Assembly (NCBI GenBank): GCA_013694795.1
Contig: JACDBS010000101.1
Coordinates: 1-5,751, forward strand
Source: Chloroflexota bacterium
GTDB taxonomy: Bacteria > Chloroflexota > Limnocylindria > QHBO01
DNA: 5,751 bases
Direction: 5' to 3'
Shown here: one piece after another, positions 1 through 5,751 of the stretch
Position numbering within the stretch: position 1 is the stretch's first letter
Layout of the letters: each line of letters starts with the position of its first letter
Notes under the pieces: generated by a model
What the model saw: the letters and a program-made list of their open reading frames with translations, nothing else
Told to the model about the DNA's origin: nothing
Database searches by the model: none
Made by a program: the position numbers and the translations under genes

Positions 1-1238
1 CTTCCCAGGCGGTCGCGCAGGCGCCCGCCGCCGGGCAGCGGTGCGTCCGGAGCAACCGAGCCGTGGCGCGGGAGGCGCGGGTCGTCGGGTCCGCGCGCCG
101 CATATGTCGCCGGCTCCGCCAGGCGGCCGGAGTTGACGCGTGAGCGGAACCAACCCAAGCGCGGCGCCAGGCGCAGGACGAGGTTGCGCCACGCCCGGTG
201 CCATGGGCCGTGAGGCGCCATGAAGCGCATGGTGGCGTCGGTGGCGGCCAGGTTGTCGAGGGCCGCCGGGCGGCGCTCGGCGTCGTAGGTGTCGAGGAGC
301 GCACCTGCCGCCAGCTTCCAGGCAAGGTTCTCGGCGTCGGCGATGCCGGAGTTCAGGCCGCGCGCGCCGAAGGGCGACATGAGGTGGGCCGCATCTCCCG
401 CCAGGAAGACGCGTCCCGCACGGAACGAATCCGCAATTCGTTGAGAAAAGCGATAGCCGGTCACCCAGACCAGCTCATAGGGAACATCCGTACCGATGAC
501 GGCGCGGATGCGCCGATCAAGGCCGCCGTTGGCGCGCTCAAGGTCCGCATCGGTCTCTGGAGGAACCTGCCAGTCGATGCGCCACACGCCGTCCGGCTGC
601 GGATGGATGAGCACCTGGCGACCTCGATTCCAGGGCGGGTCGAAGTGGAAGTGCCGCTCGTTGGTGAATGGCAGGTCGGCGCGGATATCGGCAATGAGGA
701 ATCGGTCATCAAAGGTGTAGCCGGCGAAGTCCATGCCGATCGCGTGGCGGACGGTCGAATGGGCACCATCGGTGCCGACCAGGTAGCTGGACCGATGCGT
801 CACCGCGCCCGCATCGGTCTCGAAGGTGGCGCTGACGCCGTCGCCATCCTGTGTCAGCGAGGTGAAGCGGTGGCCGCGGTGGATGGGGACATTGAGCTCT
901 CGCAGGCGGGCCTCGAGCAGCTCCTCGACCTCGGATTGGCTGAGGTTGACGAAGGGCGGGAAATGCTCGTCGTGGCTGCGCAGGTGCGTTTCGAACAGCT
1001 GGCGGCCGCGGTAGTACGTGCGACCAATGCGCCACTGGATGCCCCTTCGGGCGACGGTTTCCCCGATTCCCAGGCGGGCCCAGATCTCGAGCGTCTCGCG
1101 CTGCATGCAGATGGCCCTGGAGCCGATGCGCTCGTGTTGCGTTGCTGATTCGAAGAGCGCGACCTTGACGCCATGCTGTGCCAGCCGGCCGGCCAGGGTG
1201 AGGCCGACGGCGCCAGCGCCGATAACGGCGACCTCAAT
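1..1238 (-). CDS. FAD-dependent aromatic monooxygenase (class A flavoprotein hydroxylase, MhpA/PheA-like), 3' end cut by window
   Basis: Predicted cytosolic flavoprotein that uses NAD(P)H and O2 to hydroxylate a phenolic or similar aromatic ring. About 412 codons are visible, with no stop before the left edge, so the C-terminus is missing. Numbering from the ATT at 1238, the Rossmann motif GAGAVG is at residues 7-12 with an acidic residue (E30) ending strand 2. A GSRAI segment is at 39-43, the DG motif (GTDGAHSTVR) at 155-164, and the GD motif (GDAAHLMSPFGARGLN) at 281-296. This set and order are diagnostic of class A hydroxylases. The last visible residues resemble the linker before the thioredoxin-like C-terminal domain of phenol-hydroxylase-type members. 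The start is odd: the frame has no ATG, GTG or TTG for over 30 codons upstream of the Rossmann motif, and ATT at 1238-1236 sits exactly where a start is expected. The next in-frame ATG, at 1106, would remove the FAD motif. The gene overlaps the MBL gene's end by 5 bases, implying translational coupling. The family is secure; the substrate is unknown. Confidence 0.92.
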   Translation of the reverse strand, partial: MEVAVIGAGAVGLTLAGRLAQHGVKVALFESATQHERIGSRAICMQRETLEIWARLGIGETVARRGIQWRIGRTYYRGRQLFETHLRSHDEHFPPFVNLSQSEVEELLEARLRELNVPIHRGHRFTSLTQDGDGVSATFETDAGAVTHRSSYLVGTDGAHSTVRHAIGMDFAGYTFDDRFLIADIRADLPFTNERHFHFDPPWNRGRQVLIHPQPDGVWRIDWQVPPETDADLERANGGLDRRIRAVIGTDVPYELVWVTGYRFSQRIADSFRAGRVFLAGDAAHLMSPFGARGLNSGIADAENLAWKLAAGALLDTYDAERRPAALDNLAATDATMRFMAPHGPWHRAWRNLVLRLAPRLGWFRSRVNSGRLAEPATYAARGPDDPRLPRHGSVAPDAPLPGGGRLRDRLG

Positions 1239-2187
1239 CGGTGAGGGCGTCCCAGACCTCGCGGTCGCGCTCGGCGGTCCAGATGCGTGGATGGTCGATC
1301 CCGTCGAGCTCGTCCCAGGTGCGCTGGACGTTGAACGGCATGCAGTGCTCGAAGATGGGGAAGCCGGCATAGCGCGGGGCAAGCGCGGCGTGGACCACCT
1401 CGAAGGCCTCCTTCAAGCTGCCCGGGTTGTCCCTGACGGTGCGAATGCCCTCAAGGGTGGTGCGCAGGAAGGCTCGTGTGTCGCTGATGGCCGTTGCCAC
1501 CTCCTCGTCGCGGACGACGGGGCCGCGGCCGCCGACCAGTTGCGTTGCCTGGAGGGCGGCGACGTTGTCAAGGGTGGTGGTCGACCAATCGGCGACGTGC
1601 GCATCGCCCATGTAGGGAGCCGCCTGCGCCTCGACCAGGTCCCCGGCGAAGAGGATCCTTTCCTCGGGGAGCCAGACCACGAGGTCGCCGCTGGTGTGGC
1701 CGCGGCCGAGGTATCTCAGCTCAACCGTGCGGTTGCCGAGGTCAACGGTGAGGGTGTCCTCGAAGGTGTCGGTCGGGCGGGTGAGGCCAGGGATGGTTTC
1801 CGCGCCGGCGAAGAGGCGCGGCATGCGGCCCTGCTCGCTGGCCCAGTCCTGCTGTCCCCTTTCCTCGATCAGGGCCTTCGTCTTCGCGTGGGCGATGATG
1901 CGGCGCGCATTGAAGGCACTGGCGCCGAGGGTCCGGACGGCGTGGTAGTGGGTCAGGACAAGGTCGCCGAACGGTTGATCGCTGACGCGGTCACGGATGA
2001 CGTCGATCCATTGCTGCGCCATGTACGGCGTGGCGCGGGCCTCGATGGCGAGGATCGCATCGGTCCCGACGATGGCTCCGACGTTTGGGTCACCCTGCGC
2101 CGTGTAGGCGAAGACGCCATCGGCCAGTTGCTCGAGCGTGGCCTCTTTCTGGGCGAGGTCCGTTGAGGAGGCGAAAGGCTTCGGCAT
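1234..2187 (-). CDS. MBL-fold metallo-hydrolase-like protein with one metal site lost
   Basis: A 317-residue metallo-beta-lactamase-fold protein without an obvious signal peptide, so probably cytosolic. The fold is shown by THYHAVR at 79-85 (the HxHxDH position), GRGHTSGD at 161-168, FAGD at 180-183 and LVGGRGPV at 217-224 (the last-histidine loop). Ligands of the first metal site are all present: H80, H82, H164 and bridging D183. Ligands of the second site are replaced: the usual Asp and His of HxHxDH are V84 and R85, and the usual His of the last loop is R221. The protein may therefore bind one metal or have a non-classical activity. Length fits MBL hydrolases with a C-terminal helical extension (about 225-317). 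It lies 34 bases after serA and its stop overlaps the flavin monooxygenase, which suggests a shared role in degrading an aromatic compound, for example acting on the hydroxylated product; that role is inferred. The ATG is chosen because it gives a normal N-terminus; no Shine-Dalgarno sequence precedes it. Confidence 0.9.
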   Translation of the reverse strand: MPKPFASSTDLAQKEATLEQLADGVFAYTAQGDPNVGAIVGTDAILAIEARATPYMAQQWIDVIRDRVSDQPFGDLVLTHYHAVRTLGASAFNARRIIAHAKTKALIEERGQQDWASEQGRMPRLFAGAETIPGLTRPTDTFEDTLTVDLGNRTVELRYLGRGHTSGDLVVWLPEERILFAGDLVEAQAAPYMGDAHVADWSTTTLDNVAALQATQLVGGRGPVVRDEEVATAISDTRAFLRTTLEGIRTVRDNPGSLKEAFEVVHAALAPRYAGFPIFEHCMPFNVQRTWDELDGIDHPRIWTAERDREVWDALTD

Positions 2188-2193
2188 GTATCG

Positions 2194-2199
2194 ATGATA
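2194..2199 (-). promoter_or_regulatory. possible -10 element (TATCAT) for a leaderless MBL transcript
   Basis: In the 34-base gap between serA and the MBL gene, the minus strand reads TATCAT followed by six bases and then the ATG. That spacing would place transcription start at or next to the A of the start codon, giving a leaderless message, and the gene has no ribosome binding site. No -35 hexamer lies at the normal 16-18 base distance (AGCTCT is there instead), and a short AT-containing hexamer can occur by chance. Treat it as weak. Confidence 0.22.
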
Positions 2200-2221
2200 A
2201 GCGCGGAGTGGCCAACAGAGC

Positions 2222-3826
2222 TCAGCGGGCCGGAAGCTCCACCACCCGCGCGTCGACCATCCCGTCTGCGTGACGGACCTTCTCCAGCACCGATGCGTCG
2301 AGTGGGTCGTCGACCGACACGAACATCATGGCCTCACCTCGCTCGGAGAGGCGGGACAGCTCCAGCGAGGAGATGTTGATGCCGGCCGCGGCGAGGATGG
2401 TGCCCACAGCGCCGACGATGCCCGGGCGATCGTGATGGCGCGTGACGAGCATGAGGCCTGCAAGCTCGGCGTCGATGGCGAAAGCATCCAGTCCGGCGAG
2501 GTGCGGGCGGCCGTGCGCGGTGGAGCCGGCCAGGGTGAGGATCGGTGCACCCTCGGCCGGACCGACGCTGAGCTCCACCAGAGAAGCCCACGGCTCCGAG
2601 GAGGCCGTCCGGACCTCCCGCACGGTCAGTCCACGCTCGTGGGCCACGAGGTCCGCATTGACAGCGTTGACTCGTTGATCCGTCACCGCCTCCAGGATGC
2701 CGGCGATGGCAGCCGTGCGAATCGGCGCGCACTCCCCCGCCGCGATCTCGCCCGCGTAGGTCAACGAGATGGCATCGAAGGCTCCCGGCGCCAGTTGGCG
2801 CGCCAGGATCGCGAGACGCCGGCCAAGCTCGACGTACGGCCGAAGCTTCGGCGCGGTCTCGGCCGCGACCGCCGGAGCGTTCACGGCATACGGCGGCGTC
2901 ACGCCGGCCAGCGCCATGAGAACCTGCTCGGCCATCTCCAGCCCGACTCGGTCCTGGGCCTCGGCGGTCGAGGCCCCCAGGTGCGGCGTGAGCACCACGT
3001 TCGGCGCGGAGCGCAGGGGATTGTCCGTTGCCATGGGCTCGGTTGAGTAGACGTCGACGGCGGCCCCGGCGAGATGGCCGGATACCAGCGCGTCAGCCAG
3101 GGCCTGCTCGTCCACGATCCCGCCGCGAGCCACGTTGAGCACGAATGCCCCCGGCTTGGTTGCCTCCAGCTGGGCGCGCCCCAGGATGCTGCGCGTGCGC
3201 GCCGCGAGCGGCGTATGGACGGTGATGACGTCAGACCGATGCAGCAGCTCCGCGAGGCCCACCAGCTTTGCGCCTGCATCGGCTGCCTGCTCCTCGGTGA
3301 GGTAGGGATCGCTTGCGATGACCCGCATCTCGAAGCCGGCGGCGCGACGGGCCACCGCCTTGCCGATCTTCCCCAGACCGATGACGCCCAGCGTCTTGCC
3401 GCGCAGCTCACGCCCGGTGTAGCGGCCCCGCTCCCATTCACCGGCTCGAACGGAGGCATCCGCCTCCGCGACATGGCGCAGCAGCGCCAGCATGAGGGCC
3501 ATGGTGTGCTCCGCGGCCGCGATGGTGTTGCCGGTGGGAGCGTTGACGATCATCACGCCGGCGCGCGTGGCGGCCTCGACGTTGATCCGGTCGATGCCGA
3601 CACTCGCGACGCCCACGACGCTCAGGCGAGGCGCTGCGGCCGCCAGCAGCTCGGCATCAACGCGGGTCTGCGAGCGGACGACAAGCGCGTCCCACCCGCC
3701 TCCATCACCGAGCGCCTGCAACAGATCGGCGCGCGCGAGCCCAAGCCGCACGTCGGCCTCGTGTGCGCCGGAGAGGAGATCGATCGCCGGCTGCGCCACC
3801 GGCTCGACGATGAGGATGCGGGCCAT
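2222..3826 (-). CDS. serA: D-3-phosphoglycerate dehydrogenase (long type with ACT domain)
   Basis: Oxidises 3-phosphoglycerate to 3-phosphohydroxypyruvate with NAD+, the first committed step of serine synthesis in the cytosol. The 534-residue product matches the long SerA type known from Mycobacterium and Bacillus. The split N-terminal substrate-binding domain surrounds an NAD-binding domain with GLGKIG at 150-155 and an acidic residue at the end of strand 2 (D173). Catalytic residues are all visible: R234 in NVARGG, E263 in STEP and H282 in TPHLGAS. Residues about 320-450 form the intervening (allosteric substrate-binding) domain, and about 455-534 the ACT domain with RHHDRPGIVGAVG at 463-475, which in this family mediates serine feedback inhibition. 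The ATG at 3826 starts directly at the first strand of the domain (ARILIVEP), so a longer start is unlikely. It lies 22 bases after the MTHFR-like gene and is probably co-transcribed with it. Serine feeds one-carbon units to the two upstream genes. Nothing is broken or missing. Confidence 0.97.
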   Translation of the reverse strand: MARILIVEPVAQPAIDLLSGAHEADVRLGLARADLLQALGDGGGWDALVVRSQTRVDAELLAAAAPRLSVVGVASVGIDRINVEAATRAGVMIVNAPTGNTIAAAEHTMALMLALLRHVAEADASVRAGEWERGRYTGRELRGKTLGVIGLGKIGKAVARRAAGFEMRVIASDPYLTEEQAADAGAKLVGLAELLHRSDVITVHTPLAARTRSILGRAQLEATKPGAFVLNVARGGIVDEQALADALVSGHLAGAAVDVYSTEPMATDNPLRSAPNVVLTPHLGASTAEAQDRVGLEMAEQVLMALAGVTPPYAVNAPAVAAETAPKLRPYVELGRRLAILARQLAPGAFDAISLTYAGEIAAGECAPIRTAAIAGILEAVTDQRVNAVNADLVAHERGLTVREVRTASSEPWASLVELSVGPAEGAPILTLAGSTAHGRPHLAGLDAFAIDAELAGLMLVTRHHDRPGIVGAVGTILAAAGINISSLELSRLSERGEAMMFVSVDDPLDASVLEKVRHADGMVDARVVELPAR

Positions 3827-3848
3827 GCCGCCGCAGGATAACCGCAGC

Positions 3849-4694
3849 CTACGAGGTCAGGGAGCTCGCCAGTGTCTCGTCGATGCCGATGGGCTGGATG
3901 GAGCTGTCGTGCCACAGGTCAAAGGCCTCGCCGACGACCGTGCTGAACCTGAGCCCCATGATCACGATGCCGGCGAATCCGGCCTTGCGGGCGTTGACGG
4001 CCACACCCTTGGCCAGGGCCCACGCCGTCCGACGCAGGTCCCGCTCCGGTGTCGCGTCCAGATCGGCGAGAAATGCATCAGTGCACTTGATAGCCCCGAC
4101 GCCCTGGAGGCGCTTGACCCACGCCGGCGAGAACGGCGGCGTGATCTCCAGATAGACCGGAGGGTCTTCCGGACGGAAGGCGAGGCGTTCTGCGACGCCT
4201 GCAACCGTGGCAGGATCGATCACCGGGCCGGTGGTCAGGAATTGCGCTCCCACCTCGATGCGGCGGCGAAACATCCAACTGCGGGAACGGGTGCTCATGC
4301 CGACCTCGAACTGCGCCGGCGCCACCTGGGACTGGAGCTCGCGCAAATGCTCGACGATCTCGTAGCTGTTGCTCCAGTGCTCGACCTCGGGGAGCATGTC
4401 GCCCTGGACGACCAGGAACGAGGTCACCCCGTTGCCGAGCGCGCCACGCACCTCGCTCTCGATGGCCAGGATGTTCCGGTCGCGAGTGGAGCACACGACG
4501 GTAGGCCGAACATTGGGGACGTCGTGCGTGATGCGTGCAGCGAAAGCGTAGGGCGAGACGCGCACCTGCTTGAACGGATTGTCGGTGATGAGCACGTCAT
4601 GCCATCGGCCCTTCAGCTCGAGCTGGAGCATCCCGGGCAGGCGAGGAGGGTTGATCTCCACCATCTCCACCCAGTCGCGCCCGCCCGCAAGCAT
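3849..4694 (-). CDS. methylenetetrahydrofolate reductase family protein, divergent from classical MetF
   Basis: A 281-residue protein close in length to MetF (about 296 in E. coli) and with the same barrel landmarks: MVEINPP at 11-17 corresponds to the SFEFFPP segment with its catalytic Glu (E13), and FLVVQGD at 93-99 corresponds to the ALRGD strand (D99). By hand alignment other MetF residues are changed: the folate-binding Gln of ITQFFF aligns with G156 (TTGPVID at 154-160), and the FAD-contacting His of the HLTC strand has no counterpart in TVVCST at 65-70. The expected role is reduction of methylene- to methyl-tetrahydrofolate for MetE, and the genetic context favours this: the ATG lies 2 bases after the metE stop, so translation is probably coupled. 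The divergent pocket allows a flavin-independent reductase, as described for some mycobacterial MetF proteins, or another methyl- or folate-related activity. Stop is TAG; no Shine-Dalgarno is visible. The family is fairly sure, the exact reaction is not. Confidence 0.82.
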   Translation of the reverse strand: MLAGGRDWVEMVEINPPRLPGMLQLELKGRWHDVLITDNPFKQVRVSPYAFAARITHDVPNVRPTVVCSTRDRNILAIESEVRGALGNGVTSFLVVQGDMLPEVEHWSNSYEIVEHLRELQSQVAPAQFEVGMSTRSRSWMFRRRIEVGAQFLTTGPVIDPATVAGVAERLAFRPEDPPVYLEITPPFSPAWVKRLQGVGAIKCTDAFLADLDATPERDLRRTAWALAKGVAVNARKAGFAGIVIMGLRFSTVVGEAFDLWHDSSIQPIGIDETLASSLTS

Positions 4695-4696
4695 GG

Positions 4697-5751
4697 TCAG
4701 CGGACCGACGCGTGCCGTTCGCTACGGGCGGCCGCGACCATGTCGCCCAGCTGCCGCTCGATCTCATCCCAACCCCGCGTCTTGAGGCCGCAGTCGGGGT
4801 TGACCCACAGATCGCGCTCATCCATGAATTCGCGGAAATGCTCGAGGCGCTCGGTCATCACCTTGTCGCCCGGCGTGTGGGGCGAGTGCACGTCGAAGAC
4901 ACCGGGACCGATCTGGAGATGGCCATCGTCGAACAGCTCGTAGAACTGTCGGATATAGCTGTCGTCCTTCGAGCGGGAGAACTCGATGGAGGCGACGTCC
5001 ACCCCGGCGTCGGACCAGAGCGGCACGATATCCCCGAAGTCGCCATAGCACATGTGCGTGTGCATCTGGACATGTGCCGGCTGGTTGAAGACATGGTTCA
5101 GGGCGGCCCGGACACCGCGGGCGTAGACCTCGCGAAGCCGATCCGCCTCGTCCGTCGGCAGCGGCCAGCGCTCCCGCACCGCCGGCTCATCCACCTGGAT
5201 GACGCGGGCGCCGGCCTCAACGAGATGGCGGATCTCGTCGCCGATCGGCTGCGCAACGGCCCAGAAGAGCCTGTCGTCGGGCACTCCGGGAGGGCGGAAG
5301 CTCCAGTTCACGATCGTGACCGGCCCGGTGAGCATGCCCTTCACCGGCTTGTCGGTGGCGGCTTGCGCCAGCTGCCACTCCGTGACCGTCATCGGTTCCG
5401 AGATGGAGGGTGGGGCGGCCAGGATCGGCGCACGCACGCATCGGCTTCCATAGCTGTTCACCCAGCCATTGCGGGTGGTGTGGAAGCCGTCCATCTTCTC
5501 CGCGAAGTACTCGACCATGTCGGTCCGCTCGAACTCGCCGTGGACCAGGACGTCGAGCCCCATGCGCTCCTGCCAACCGATGGAGTCGGTGATGAGCTTC
5601 GCCATCGACGCGTCGTAGGCGGCGCGGTCGATCTCGCCGCGGTCGAGCTTCGTTCGCAGCTGCCGGACGTCGGCCGTCTGTGGCAATGACCCCGCCGTCC
5701 ATGACCGCCACCACGTGCGCTGGCTGAGATTCCCACGCCGGAGTGCGCAGC
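4697..5751 (-). CDS. metE: cobalamin-independent methionine synthase, catalytic C-terminal half; 5' end beyond window
   Basis: Transfers the methyl group of methyltetrahydrofolate to homocysteine, making methionine. Numbering from the TTG at 5686, the zinc ligands are H211 and C213 (HTHMCY), E235 (SIEFSRS) and C299 (NPDCGLKTRGW), and the proton-donor His is H267 (DVHSP). Homocysteine- and folate-binding residues also align with E. coli MetE: E51 (VHGEFER), R82-C83 (YGSRC), W128, D166 (QVDEP) and E172. The C-terminal zinc domain is therefore complete and should be active. The TTG is the only ordinary start visible in frame, but the three codons before it read A-G-S, precisely where the homocysteine-binding IGS motif belongs, with gap-free spacing to E51. 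The frame stays open to 5751, so the true start lies outside the window. The missing part may be the N-terminal half of full MetE (about 750 residues) or a short leader of a 'core' MetE. The stop lies 2 bases before the MTHFR-like gene. Confidence 0.94.
   Translation of the reverse strand, partial: CALRRGNLSQRTWWRSWTAGSLPQTADVRQLRTKLDRGEIDRAAYDASMAKLITDSIGWQERMGLDVLVHGEFERTDMVEYFAEKMDGFHTTRNGWVNSYGSRCVRAPILAAPPSISEPMTVTEWQLAQAATDKPVKGMLTGPVTIVNWSFRPPGVPDDRLFWAVAQPIGDEIRHLVEAGARVIQVDEPAVRERWPLPTDEADRLREVYARGVRAALNHVFNQPAHVQMHTHMCYGDFGDIVPLWSDAGVDVASIEFSRSKDDSYIRQFYELFDDGHLQIGPGVFDVHSPHTPGDKVMTERLEHFREFMDERDLWVNPDCGLKTRGWDEIERQLGDMVAAARSERHASVR

Noticed and set aside
198..1148. Plus-strand open frame of 316 codons
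   Set aside because: It is codon-for-codon antisense to the flavin monooxygenase, which has clear family motifs; the translated product has no recognisable domain.
854..1237. Minus-strand frame with TTG start sharing bases with the MBL stop (TTGA overlap)
   Set aside because: The overlap looks like a coupled start, but this frame gives a Ser/Arg/Ala-rich product with no domain; the Rossmann motif is one base away in another frame.
1018..2166. Plus-strand open frame of 382 codons
   Set aside because: Antisense shadow across the MBL gene and the start of the monooxygenase; low-complexity composition typical of high-GC shadows.
2210..2215. TTGGCC as a -35 element for the MBL gene
   Set aside because: Only 10 bases separate it from TATCAT, too short for a normal sigma-70 type promoter.
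2270..3841. Two long plus-strand open frames (2270-3046 and 3074-3841)
   Set aside because: Both lie entirely antisense to the well-conserved serA and show no domain motifs.
3827..3848. Short repeated CTGCGG in the gap before serA as a regulatory site or terminator
   Set aside because: A six-base direct repeat in GC-rich DNA is expected by chance, and there is no hairpin with a T tract.
3492..4943. Plus-strand open frame of 483 codons, the second longest in the window
   Set aside because: It runs antisense across serA, the MTHFR-like gene and metE, crossing three real gene boundaries; no motif supports it.
4712..5689. Plus-strand open frame of 325 codons
   Set aside because: Exact antisense of metE, whose zinc ligands and substrate residues are fully conserved.
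5695..5740. Possible divergent plus-strand gene starting at ATG near the right edge
   Set aside because: The ATG frame closes after about a dozen codons at TGA, and the region is open in the metE frame on the other strand.

Overview
The window is a GC-rich bacterial stretch (roughly two-thirds G+C by eye). It is packed wall to wall with five protein-coding genes, all on the minus strand. In transcription order, right to left, they are: methionine synthase MetE (runs off the right edge), a divergent methylenetetrahydrofolate-reductase-like protein, D-3-phosphoglycerate dehydrogenase SerA, a metallo-beta-lactamase-fold (MBL) protein with a changed metal site, and a class A FAD-dependent aromatic-ring monooxygenase (runs off the left edge). 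No RNA gene, mobile element, CRISPR array or convincing terminator is visible. The long plus-strand open frames are antisense shadows of these genes, as expected at this G+C content.

Organism: tight same-strand packing, high G+C, a long SerA with an intervening domain plus ACT domain, and the lack of a clear Shine-Dalgarno sequence before any start point to a high-GC free-living bacterium. Chloroflexota or Actinomycetota-like lineages would fit, but the sequence alone does not settle the phylum, and a metagenome-derived genome is possible.

Right half (2222-5751): a one-carbon/methionine block. SerA makes the committed precursor of serine, the main source of methylene-tetrahydrofolate. The MTHFR-like protein is a candidate for reducing that to methyl-tetrahydrofolate. 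MetE transfers the methyl group to homocysteine. metE and the MTHFR-like gene are separated by 2 bases, and serA follows after 22 bases, so one transcript is likely.

Left half (1-2187): a probable catabolic pair. The MBL-fold gene follows serA after 34 bases, and its stop overlaps the apparent beginning of the flavin monooxygenase by 5 bases. The pair looks like a small aromatic or phenolic degradation unit. It is either co-transcribed with the methionine block or started from its own weak promoter just before the MBL gene.

Points most worth a second look: the MBL protein has lost exactly the ligands of one of its two metal sites; the monooxygenase has no ordinary start codon in the right frame (an ATT sits at the expected place); the MTHFR-like protein lacks residues used for folate and flavin binding in classical MetF; and the MetE reading frame must start upstream of the TTG that would otherwise be picked.
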